From the NCBI GenBank assembly GCA_019279435.1, contig JAAALK010000286.1:51904289-51968288 (forward strand): a stretch of 64,000 bases of DNA, given 5' to 3'. The DNA comes from Zizania palustris. Its lineage: Eukaryota > Streptophyta > Magnoliopsida > Poales > Poaceae. Under the pieces are notes generated by a model. That model ran no database searches, was not told where the DNA came from, and saw only the letters and a program-made list of their open reading frames with translations. Shown here one piece after another: positions 13,727-24,191 of the stretch (position 1 is the first letter of the stretch; each line of letters begins with the position of its first letter). A program made the position numbers and the translations under genes.

Positions 13727-14040
13727 CATCGTCACCTCCACCAACCCGCCGCCGCGCGCCGAATTCTTCCCCCCTCTCGATTGCACCAAATCGCCCACAT
13801 CTACAGATGGAGCCATGTCCTGTTCGCCCCCAGGTTTTGTCTCTGTTTTTTTCCTTCTTTCTTGTAGAAGCAACAAACAAGCAAACGCGGCAATGCTTCG
13901 TTTTCTACATATTGGCCAAACAATTCTGTACTATTGTTGACTAGGATTTCTCTGTTGTTTTTTGAATGAAATGTGCATAATAGCAGTTTATTTGGCGCCA
14001 TTACGATTTGTCCTTCCACCTAATGCTGCCGCGTTGAAGC

Positions 14041-14525
14041 TAACCATTTATATACAAAAAATGTTTTTGTCTTATAGTTATTTTTTTATCAGCACAAAAC
14101 AGTAAGATTGCTTCTAGATTTAACCATTTATATAAAAAAAATGTTCTTGTCTTATAGTTGTTTTTTTATCAGCACAAAACAGTAAGATTGCTTCTAGATT
14201 TAACCATTTATATACAAAAAATGTTCTTGTCTTATAGTTGTTTTTTTATCAGCACAAAACAGTAAGATTGCTTCTAGATTTAACCATTTATATACAAAAA
14301 AATGTTCTTGTCTTATAGTTGTTTTTTTTATCAGCACAAAACAGTAAGATTGCTTCTAGATTTAACCATTTATATACAAAAAATGTTCTTGTCTTATAGT
14401 TGTTTTTTTATCAGCACAAAACAGTAAGATTGCTTCTAGATTTAACCATTTATATACAAAAAAAATGTTCTTGTCTTATAGTTGTTTTTTTTATCAGCAC
14501 AAAACAGTAAGATTGCTTCTGGATT
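14041..14525. repeat. Six tandem copies of an 80-bp unit
   Basis: Units start at 14041, 14121, 14201, 14281, 14363 and 14443, each beginning TAACCATTTATATA and ending GCTTCTAGATT. Copies differ mostly by one to three bases in A or T runs, and the first has TGTTTTTGTC where the others have TGTTCTTGTC. There are no spacers of unique sequence, so it is a minisatellite and not a CRISPR array. It begins about 315 bp after the stop of the small-protein gene and may be in or just beyond its 3' UTR. Confidence 0.97.
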
Positions 14526-14954
14526 TGTGCAAGTAGCAAAGCCTAAAAACCTTTCTCTCCGCTGCACCGATCGCTAGGCGAATCTGAGGGTCGGTACAAT
14601 TGATTGGGTTCCTTTAAAGCGGAGTATTTTCAAAAGAATTTTAGAAGATTTTTTTAATCGGATAAATTTCATGTAAAAATCACGTGTTTCAAAGTGCCTT
14701 AAATTGAGGATTTTCAATCTTGCCAATAGGAAAATAGTGGATCCAGAATTAAAAAAAGTTTCGGCAAGCCACATGAGCTACTGGAAGATGAAAGCTCAAG
14801 TAATTGTAGGCTGCTTCAAGGTCGGATTTATTCGGATAATCGGATTGATCCTTCTGGACAGTCGTGTACAACCGCAACTACATCCACGGATCTGCTCTAC
14901 TTCTTCTACCCCATCGGATCATCCTGGCTACAGACAGACAGGCGACAGCAGCTA

Positions 14955-15145
14955 AGGCGCCATCAGCCATGGCGTAATCGAAGACGGCGATGAAGGGCAC
15001 GATGACTGAGCCCATCCAGAGCTTCATCTTCCCGTACGTCCTTGTCCATTTCACTGACTGACTGACCTCACCACCTGCCCTGTACTGTCCTCCAAGATGT
15101 CAAGCACCTCTTCACCAGGGCCGAGCTTCACGGCCACCGCGTGAG
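14955..15145 (-). pseudogene. 3'-end fragment of a second strictosidine-synthase-like gene
   Basis: This stretch aligns along its length with the last part of exon 3 of the intact gene at 19918-22473, in the same orientation. Shared segments include GGCGATGAAGGGCA, ATCCAGAGCTT and TCCAAGATGTC.AGCACCTC. It has small gaps and lost bases, so the frame is broken. Only the C-terminal end is present; it stops 12 bp before the copia LTR at 15158. It looks like the relic of a tandem duplicate cut by a retrotransposon or lost by deletion. Confidence 0.85.
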
Positions 15146-15157
15146 GCGGGCCTGACC

Positions 15158-15921
15158 TGTTGGGAATAAACCACGCCATGGCCTGGTCCAGGCGCGCGTA
15201 GTGTGTCGTGTGTGTTGGTCAGATGCGTTGTGTGTGGTTTAGGGAGGATCTTGGCAGGTTGTGTTTACATGCGTTGTGCATGCATGCGTGCGTGAGCAGT
15301 GCAGGTTAGCTGCATGGCATTTTGACGTGGGGCGTGCTTGCCATGGCGCGCGGCAAGCTCAGGCGTGAGGTGCCCGTGCGTATGGCACGTCCGCGCGAGG
15401 GCTGCAGGAGCGATTGGTCTAGCGCTGAGGCTATAAAATGCTGTGTAATCACTCTGTACATTCGGTGTGTTAGGATTTGATCTCTGGAGGAGGGTGGGTT
15501 GAATCCCTCTTCTCTTCCCTAAAACTTAGAACTACCTAACATGTCTCTTGAAGCGCTTTCACATGCCCTGATCGAGGGTGCCCAACCGAATATGGTTGAG
15601 GGGCTTCCATTGCGCGGCGCTATATCAAAGGGGAGCTTCATTGCGGCTAGGTTCTATTCCTAGTTCACACCAAGCCAACCTGACACCCCCTTTTGCAATC
15701 CGATCTATTGAGCGCTATAGCGGCGGGAAGCCTCCCTCGCCTCAAGCCGCCGCATCATCGGAGCAGGACGACAATACCATGTCATGGCCTCATCGTCGAG
15801 CAACACCAACAGTGAAAGTACCCCTAATCCTCTTTGTTTTTACTCTAAGACCAACCATGTTGAACCTGAAGACTAACCTTGCTATAGCCCCTAACCGATG
15901 ATCCCTTAGACTATCCTATCA
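15158..15921 (+). mobile_element. Probable LTR of a copia-type retrotransposon
   Basis: It begins TGTTGGGAAT and ends CCTATCA, has a TATA box (CTATAAAATG at 15431), and is followed one base later by TGGTATTAGAGCC, a close match to the initiator-Met tRNA primer-binding site common in plant copia elements. I found no second LTR in the window; it may lie in the gap or be lost. Confidence 0.6.
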
Positions 15922-15922
15922 A

Positions 15923-18014
15923 TGGTATTAGAGCCGGATCTATGTTTAGGCCGGCTAGGATTTTGGTTTTTGGCATCGAATCCCCTTGAGCCGATGCCAT
16001 TGTTGCACTAAGTACCTTAGAAAACCCCTAAGACTCCCTTGGCTTACCCGCATGAACCCGAAAACAAACCCTAAGAACCAACACCCAGACTCAGAACCCT
16101 CCTAGACCCCTCGGGAAGAATATGATCAAATCAGAAAAAAAAGAGGGGGAGAAACAGTAGGTTTAGGGTTTCACACTAACCCTAACCCTAACATAGTCTA
16201 AGAGAGGGGTTGGAGGTCTTACCTTGGCCCTCTCCACCAGATCTGGCCTCGCCGGAGTTGGGAAGACCCACCGAGGCCACTGCTCGCTGGCGTGTGGCGC
16301 CTTCGCTCCCGGGTTAAGGCGGTTTTCACTGTCGTCGGCTAGCTCTACGTAGCCCTGCTCACCCTCGGGTGAGCATGGCACTCCGGCCAGCTAACCGGTT
16401 GGCGGTGCACCGCCGTCGCCATCATGGTCCACCGTGCCGCTCTGCCACTGCCGCTCGCTCACGTGGGGGGAGGGTTGGCTAGGGTTAGGGTAGGGGCACA
16501 ACGCCCAACGCTTTTATATAGGTGCAATCAGCGTGCGGCCGTCGGATCTAATCCAACAATTATCGTTGATTGAATCCTGTTTTGGCCCAAGCGGGAGGGG
16601 AATTGGTGGCCCAAGCCTAGGTTGCACGCGCGGGATGAAATCCTGTCTTGGGCCTAGGTTAGCGTAAGCCCGTGAAATGCACTGTTGGGTTGGGCCATGC
16701 ACACTATTGTGGGCTAAAATTCATTTTATATTTTCCAGAATTTAAGAAATAGTTTTCTATTTTATTTATTCTCTATAAATTAAGAAAATTAGCCAAAATT
16801 AAGATAAAATTAATATTAATGCGGGTAAAATTTTGTAAATTTCATCATGATTAGTAGCACCGTTCTGAATTTTTTTGAGTATTTTTAGAGAATTTTTATG
16901 TTATTTTCTAATTTAAATTTAATCCAACGACTTATTTAATTAGAAAAGAATTGTTTTAAGTATTTAAATTCATAATTATTCTGTTGATTAAACAATGTAT
17001 TATTTTTGTTTAATACTTTTGCTGTGCTAGTACTATTTAATCATATCACCATGTTCATCCTGTTAGTTAAGTTTATTTATTTTGTCGATTAAATTTGAAC
17101 CAACGAGATAATTTAATTGACATTATAAATTTTAATTATGTTAACATGGTAATTTTATATCTTGACCAACGTTGGTGATAAAATTACTGTGATTAAGCTG
17201 AGTTGATTCTATTTCTGCCCAACGGTGATGTAGAATTAATTGTTATTTATTAAGTATGCTACATGTTGATTTTAACCAATGTTAAATTTGCATGTAGTTT
17301 TATGCCTGTAATTAACTCCTTTTGATTATTATTTCGCCAGCTACTTAGTTAGATATCTTCCATTGAGAAACTCAATGGGGATAATTATGGCTCTTGGCGA
17401 AAAAGCGTTGAGATTTCTCTTGCCATTTTAGATGTCGATTTTACCTTATAAGAAGATTGCCCAATTGAGCTCACTAAGCTTGTTATACGGAGTGGCGAAA
17501 CCGCTGAGGCCTTCGCTACCCGTCAGAAGGACTTTGCTCCAATAAAAATGAAATACGATATTGAGCATAATAAGTGGAAACAGTCCAACAGGAAGTGCCT
17601 AATGATTATCAAAAACTCCATCTTGGAGCTTATTAGGGGATCTATCTCATATTGTGAGACTGCTACAAAGTACCTTAAGAAGGTGGAGTGTAAGAAGATG
17701 GAGAGTTAGTTTACTGGCTCTATTAAGACTCATGTTATCTCCATCATTAAAAGTTTGTCAGGGAGAAATACCGTGGCAGTAGCATTAGAGACCATATTTT
17801 GAGAATGAGCAACTGAGCTTCTAAATTAATGTCCATGCAGATGGTGCTGCCTTTAGACTTTGTAGTTCATGTGATCATGCCATCTCTTAGTAAGGATTTT
17901 GACCACTTTGTGATCAATTACAACTTTCAACCAGAAGTGTGGACCTTAAAGAAATTAGTATCCAACCGCGTTCAAGAAGAAGAACGCACTAAGGAAGCAC
18001 GTGGAAGTGATTCA
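15923..18014 (+). pseudogene. Degenerate copia internal region with gag remnant
   Basis: The primer-binding site is at 15923. A long leader follows (short CCCTAA-type repeats at 16180-16197, then AT-rich sequence). From about 17370 a gag frame reads KLNGDNYGSWRKSVEISL, later KYDIEHNKWKQSN, and near 17829-17990 HVIMPSLSKDFDHFVINYN and VQEEERTK. These are typical of copia gag (DUF4219/UBN2 domains). Stops interrupt the frame (for example after DVDFTL and after ECKKMES), and no protease, integrase or reverse transcriptase follows. It is a dead, truncated copy. Confidence 0.75.
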
Positions 18015-18135
18015 CACCTTTCCTTTCCTCTGGAAACTCTTGTGTTCTTCTTAGGGGAGAACACTTTCTTCCACTTGTCTTGGATGTGATGTACTGAATC
18101 ACTTCCACATGCCTTCTTAACGCGTTCTTCTTCTT
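17974..18135. repeat. 41-nt inverted repeat at the broken end of gag
   Basis: The arm 17974-18014 (ends GTGGAAGTGATTCA) recurs in inverted form at 18095-18135 (starts TGAATCACTTCCAC) with about four differences, separated by 80 bp. The left arm is the 3' end of the gag-like sequence, so the right arm is an inverted duplicate of it. A rearrangement during the element's decay is the likely cause. Confidence 0.85.
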
Positions 18136-18179
18136 ACACTCCATCAAAAACCAACATTGAGAAACCAAGGGTGGTTTCG

Positions 18180-19044
18180 GTGTTGTGATGAGTGATTGAC
18201 AGGCTTTTACCCTCTGTTCGAAGGGTACCTCCGAAGGGGCTTCGGAGGTGGTACCTCCGAAGGGTGTTCGGAGGTGTGTCACCGGAGTGTGTTCGGTGTT
18301 TGCTTGCTGCAGCTGTGCAGCGGAGTGTACCTGTCGGAGGGGTCCGACAGTACGCAATGACTGGGTTCGTACCGAGGGCTTCGGTACTTTGGGCGGTACA
18401 CCGGAGTGTGTGCCGGAGGTTGCTAACCCGGAGAGGTCTCCGGAGTACTGGATACACCTGTTTGCTTGTCTGTGGTGCGCAGGGACTTCGGAGGCGACGG
18501 ACAGGGTTCGAGCCGGGTGAACCTGGGTCAAGAGGGTGGCTTGATGCCAGGGGAGCGGGGAGCTCCGTCACGGTGGCTACGAAGGTGGTCCGGGTCGGTC
18601 CTCGGGTCGAGGCGTGCCAGGTGAAGGCAGAGAGTGCGGAGCGTGGCTCCGGCTGAAGGTACTCCGAGACAAAGTCCTCGGAGGTGAGGCACTTCGAAGG
18701 AACTCCGAATGGAGTGACTTCGGAGTTGGTGGATCAAGTCCTCTGCGGAGGCAAGGAGTTCGAAGTGTGCTCCGGAGGGAGACACTCGAAGGTTACCCGA
18801 CGAAGGTCTCAGAAGTCGAGGCGCATCGAAGGCATTGTCCGGGTGAGGCTCGTCGTGGAGTGTGCTCAGGGAGAGGCACTGCGACGGAGTGCTCATGGAA
18901 TGCTTCATGCGGAGGCCTTGGATGAAGGAGGGACTTCGAAGGGCGGTACTCCGAAGGTGGGGCTTCGGAGTAAGGATGACTTGTGGTACTTCGGCCATGC
19001 ATGGCTTCGGTACACGGACGGACGGTGTTCAAGCTCGGAGTAGC
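18180..19044. repeat. GC-rich block filled with CTTCGGAG / CTCCGAAG motifs, cut by the gap
   Basis: Short palindromic motifs such as GGTACCTCCGAAGG, CTTCGGAGG and TTCGAAGG recur dozens of times on both strands with no fixed period. Long open frames here on both strands result from base composition and show no known domain. The position next to a dead copia element suggests LTR-retrotransposon sequence, but I cannot name the family. The block runs straight into the N gap. Confidence 0.6.
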
Positions 19045-19144
19045 NNNNNNNNNNNNNNNNNNNNNNNNNNNNNNNNNNNNNNNNNNNNNNNNNNNNNNNN
19101 NNNNNNNNNNNNNNNNNNNNNNNNNNNNNNNNNNNNNNNNNNNN
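19045..19144. other. Assembly gap of 100 N
   Basis: Exactly 100 N. This length is a usual placeholder, so the true size is unknown. Repetitive sequence on the left side probably stopped the assembly. Confidence 0.99.
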
Positions 19145-19917
19145 TTTAATACAAACTAGTTTAATGTTATAATTGTTAGTATATTTTTTTATAAAAATGA
19201 TTAAACTTAGAAATATTTGACTTATAAAAAAGTATAGTCAGATGCCTTATAACGTGTAACTGAAGGACTAGTATACTGGCAGTTGTTTTAGGGCAACTCC
19301 GATAGAAAGTCCAAAGTCCAGAGACGTTAGACGCAGGAGACTGCTTCTTATTGAAGTATTGAGTGTTAGTGGGTGCTAATCAAGATAATTTCATTCATGT
19401 ATAGTTAGTCAAGTAACTGTAGCAACAAATTAACTAACAAATATAACAATACTAGATATCTTTGCATTGCAACATAAGGTTTTTAACAAGAATGTTTAAT
19501 TTTTTTCTTATGCTAAACACCTGTATTAACACTAAGCATCGGAGATACCTAACGGCGAGAACTTGAGAGGACGGGGCTGGCGAACGCCGGAAGGATTCAG
19601 CATAACAAAATGGCACCAGACGAACATGGAAACTAGTGAGGTGTTCATTGCTGAAGATTTGTGACAGAAAGCAAAAAAAAAAGGCCAGCAAGCTACATCA
19701 GCTACGGAAATCTGAAACACGAGACTAAGGTTGCTTCTATTGAATTACATGCACTAACCAGTTCAACACAAAAGCTTAAGAATATCATATTGAATTGCAT
19801 ACACCAACCAGTTCAAATCAAAAGCTTAAGTTGATGAGGAAAGGTGGCCAATTCACTTCATATTCCAACAGACCGAATTTATGAAATGTCACCAGGATAG
19901 TCGTGTGCAAATGGCGC

Positions 19918-22473
19918 CTAAGATGCGTTGGCATAATCGAAGACGGCGATGAAGGGCATGAGAACAGATCCGATCCAGAGCTTGCCGTCCTTCTCCTCCA
20001 CCTCACTGACGGCCTTCACCACCTGACCCGCGGTGTCTTCCAAGATGTCGAGCACCTCGCCGTCAGGGCTGTACTTGATGATGAGTGCATGGAGCTTGCC
20101 GCCGATCTGCATCAGGTAATGGTACCTGGCAGGGATCGGGAGGCCGAGCAAGAACTTCCTCAGCCCAACATTGCGGCTCACGAGTCGGGCATAGATGCTT
20201 CGCCGGCAGTGGATTGCTACCCAGAACTCACCCTTGTCGTTGGTCCTCACGTTGTCAGGGAACCCAGGAAGGATGGCGAAAAGATCGACGGTTCCCGCCT
20301 TCTCCCCTTTCAGCCAGTATCGGCTCAATCTGTCACAGCAGCCAGCTGGGTCAGACACGAAGTAGAAATGGCCAAATGGGAGCTCGAAAGGTGAACCAAA
20401 CGGAGGGAAGGGATGAAGTATGGATCGGACCTGCCACGAGATCCTTCGCAGAAGACGAAGAACGAGCCATCCTTGCTCAAGGACACCCCATTCGGAAACT
20501 GAATATTGCGGTGGAGAACGGTTGTTTCCTTTGTCTTGGCGTCGTACTTTAGAAGCCTCCCAGAAGGATCTCCAGAGAAAACTAGCTGCATGAAATGCCT
20601 ACAAAGCCTCATCTGATAAGTATCAGCTGGTACAGTGTGATAGCACATCTAAGTGATCAGGATGTTCCAACTAGACATCTCCTTACACAGAAATTGATCA
20701 TGGAGGCAACAGATATGAAAAGGAGAGCCTATATACTTTTCCCCAAGATCAGCTGAAATATGGAAGATCACAACACAACATGCTATGATTGCTAGTTGAT
20801 TACGAAGCTTAGAACCCTCTTTGCATGCCCTCACCCCCTGTATCTTCCCAGTTCCGCCATTCAACAATTGTATATACTACCTCTAATTCCTGATATAAGC
20901 CATTTTAGACTCATACATAAAAATTAAGAAACCAACTCAAATCTGAAATGTCATTGTTGCCTCTCAGTCATTCAATTTTAGAAAAGTATGAGTTGTTTAT
21001 CTGTAAATATAGAATAAAATATGAAAAAATGTCTGAAAATTCTGAAACGACTTATATTTAGAAAAGAGTTGAGAATATAAAATGACTTATATAGGAATTG
21101 GAGTGAGTCTTGTTCTAAAGATATCTGACTACTTTCAGCACAGCATATTTGTTATCTTTTTTGGCAAGGCATATGATATATACTAAGGGAACACATAATT
21201 GGTTACCAGGTACTTGGATTAATACATCGACATACTCAACCATATTTATATTCTCCCTCAGTTGTAATGTTAATTTGAAGAACATCGTAGTATCCATAAG
21301 AGTCTTTCAAATGGTACAAAAAAAATCTCAAAACATTTAATACCATCTCTGTTCCAAAATTACAGCATGTCAATATTTTTAGAAAAATCGATATTTGTAA
21401 CTTTTGACTAGCAACTAAGCTAAAATCATTTATGTTTAGTATTCTACATGTTGTGTTATATAGTTAGATTGATATTTGAATATACTTTTCAAATGTTGTA
21501 GATAATATATTTGAAAGTAACTAATTGACAACATTCTACAGTAAATATCATGAGAAAAACTTACGTATCTTAAAGCTGACTTTAGCAAGAGAAACGAAAA
21601 GGACAAATCGTAAGAACATATTATATGCAATCAAAGTCCAAGAGACGATAGATCATATCAACTTGTGCGTACTACGACGGAAACTAGAAGTTAGACAGAA
21701 CAAATCCAACCTAATCTACCAGTGTAGGATCATAAGATTTTGAATTGACATTCTGCAGTAAGCACGAGGAATTGTGGAGCAAGTTGCAATAAACTAAGAA
21801 GTGAGCACCCAATGGTCAATGGATACAATGCAAACTAGGAGGTGAAGCAGATAACGCACCGTCTCTGGAAGAGGATGCTGCTGTCGGTGAAGTAGACGTT
21901 GCCCTCGTCGTCGAGGTCGAGGTCGTTGGTGAAGTTGAAGCGCACGCCCTCGGCCTCCGTGGCGAGCGGGGTGGCGAGCCCGCCCTCGGGGCCGACCTTA
22001 AGCAGGCCGAAGTAGGCGTCGGCGATGTACATGTCCCCCGTCCTCTTGTCGAAGCGGATGCCGAGCGCGCGGCCGCAGATGTGCTCGTCCTTGAGGTAGG
22101 CTAACGGCGACGCCTTGGGGCCGCACAGCTCGGCGGTCCAGTTGGGGGAGGAATGCGCGAAGTAGGCCCAGCGGGCGCCGTCCCAGAAGAGGACGCGGCC
22201 GTCGGCGACGCCAGTGTAGGGCCCGCGGCCGAGTGGGTCGAAGGCGACGCTCTCTGGACCCTGCACCTCGCCGCGGAACCGGATCTCCGCGCCACGGAGC
22301 CGCTCGCGGGTGTCCGCGTGCGGCGGCATCTCGGCCTCGTCGGGGAGCTCGACGAGGTGCGCCACGAAGCCCGGGAATTCCACCATGCTTCCCAGCCGCA
22401 GCGGGTCCGTCCCGCAGAACGCCGCTAGCGCCGCCACCACAACCCCTAGCGCCACCACCGCCGGCGACGCCAT
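19918..22473 (-). CDS. Strictosidine synthase-like protein (six-bladed beta-propeller)
   Basis: Three exons: 22473-21860, 20598-20431, 20329-19918, totalling 1194 nt, 397 aa, usual for plant SSL proteins. The N-terminus has a hydrophobic signal or anchor (about residues 3-20), pointing to ER, vacuole or secretion. Family landmarks in order: GPESVAFDPLGRGPYTGVADGR, CGRALGIRFDKRTGDMYIADAYFG, NDLDLDDEGNVYFTDSS, LVFSGDPSGRLLKYD, FPNGVSLSKDGSFFVFCE, LPGFPDNVRTNDKGEFWVA. Strictosidine synthase makes an alkaloid precursor, but grass SSLs are not expected to: the segment where Rauvolfia STR1 has its catalytic Glu reads FWVAIHCRRS here, with no acid (alignment by memory). The true substrate is unknown. 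I chose the Met at 22473; an in-frame Met at 22527 would add 18 residues. A partial duplicate lies at 14955-15145. Confidence 0.93.
20872..21110. mobile_element. Stowaway-like MITE in intron 1 of the SSL gene
   Basis: The left end (CTACCTCTAATTCCTGATAT AAGCCATTTTA, split for length) and the reverse complement of the right end (CTCACTCCAATTCCTATATAAGTCATTTTA, in two parts CTCACTCCAATTCC and TATATAAGTCATTTTA) match over about 30 bp. TA-rich flanks fit Tc1/mariner insertion. It lies in the 1.26-kb intron 21859-20599. Confidence 0.7.
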
Positions 22474-23869
22474 CCTCCTCCTCTTCCCCCTCGCTTGGTG
22501 TGTACGCCTCCCCCAAACGCGCGGCACTGGAAGGTTCCGCTCCCTTCGTGAGCGTTCACGCCAACGCCATTGCCCTCAGCTCGTGGCGGCCGCTGTTGCT
22601 TGTATGTCTCGCCGCGGGACGGCGTGGTTGTGAATCTGATGCCTACGACGCGAACACACGCGCCAACTACTTCTCATCGGTTTTCTTCAGCACGAACACG
22701 TGCCTCCCTTACTGCTATTCACGGTCAGCGTTATGACCATATCTACTACTGTATCTACCTCCTCCCTTGTTTCCAGCAATAAATAATAAACCATATTATT
22801 CTTCTTCTTATTTTTATTATTATTATTATAGTTAGTGAAATATACTTACCCAATCATATAATATTCCAACCTAGAAATCATCTAGTAATTTTTATATATG
22901 ACATGTTACTAAGAAATTACTCTTAGAAATTTTATCTCATAATGCATGATTTTTTATCTCCATTTACTTTTCCTTTATTTTGCCCAATCACAAACGAGTG
23001 GACCCATGTATAGAAACTATTACACTCTCTCAATGCATATAGAATGATTTCTTCGTACTCGGTATTAGTGATAGAAATCATGTCTTGTATGAGAAACTAT
23101 TTTCTCCACTTTTATTTTCACTCTTCATTAACTCCCATGCCACATCAGATTTTTTGTTTATATGGAATGATATTTAATGCTATATAAATCATCCTAGTCA
23201 TTGCATTGGGATGCCCTGACGAAATATTGATTTTTATATTTTATAATACAACGAATCTGTGCAATGATATCGTCTATATTTATTATATTATAAAATATCA
23301 AACTGTCTAAATTTACTATATTATAAAATTTTAAATTTGGTTTTAAAAACAATAATTACCAGTAGTACCCCAATTACAAATACAAATATGAGAAGTTAAT
23401 AACATGTGTACAACTAGTAAAGTTGCTATAAACTATGTTTCAGGATTCCAAAATATAAGGTATATAATTTTTCAAGTAGTTTTTGACGTAGAATATTAAT
23501 TATTAATTATTTTCGCTGTATATTATCAACAACTATTAATATAACGATATGTGAATGCACTTTTAAATATCAATCCAACTATAGAACATACATAACACTA
23601 ATTGAGCTATTTATTCCACCAGCGATGTAATTGAGCTGATTGACGATTGAAAGATGCGCGTCAATTGCGTTGATATCTTTCCTGCCAAACAATCTACAAG
23701 CGTTCATATTTCAAAACAACTTACAAGATTTCATCTTTCAAAAGCAAATTACAAGCTTTTTCTGTTGAGGAGTCCATCTGATCTGGGTGACTACTGACTA
23801 CCAAACACCACATGCTGGTCTGATTCACTCAAGTGAGTCTTTTTTTTCCAGATTTGGACGTTCCAGCAG
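22474..23869. other. Promoter side of the SSL gene and AT-rich intergenic sequence
   Basis: About 200 bp of GC-rich sequence upstream of the SSL start is probably its leader and promoter. From 22790 the sequence is AT-rich with an (ATT)n tract at about 22806-22830 and MITE-like debris. No gene is seen. Confidence 0.5.
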
Positions 23870-24191
23870 CAGGGGTGGGCACAAATTAACCGAAAACCGA
23901 ACCGAACCGAACCGAAAAAAACAGTATTTTGGTTATTTTAATAATATTCGGTTTTTATTTTTAAAAATTTCGGTTTTCGGTTCTCGGTTCGGTTTTCATC
24001 GGTGGAAAACCGAAACAACCGAAAAACCGATCTGCAGAGCCTTGCGCTAGCTTCAGCCTTCAGACAATGCAGCTTGTTGCTTAATGGGCTTCCCATCTGT
24101 TCAATCTGTTGCTTAATGGGCTTCCCAACCTGTTGCTTAATGAGCTTTCTACGTAGCCCAATGCGTAGCTGTCCATGTTAGGCATCCAACC

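Noticed and set aside
14041..14525. CRISPR-like array
   Set aside because: The 80-bp units abut with no variable spacers, and this is a plant nuclear genome; it is a minisatellite.
16180..16197. Interstitial telomere repeat (CTAACCCTAACCCTAAC)
   Set aside because: Only about three units, of the CCCTAA form and not the plant CCCTAAA form, and it sits inside a retrotransposon leader.
18500..18520. tRNA-like B box (GGGTTCGAGCC)
   Set aside because: There is no matching acceptor or anticodon stem nearby; it lies in the repetitive GC-rich block.
18134..18998. Long open frames on both strands across the CTTCGGAG block
   Set aside because: They arise from the motif composition, have no domain and occur in several frames at once.
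20085..20552. Plus-strand frame across SSL exons 2-3
   Set aside because: It is antisense to a clear gene and crosses a real intron.
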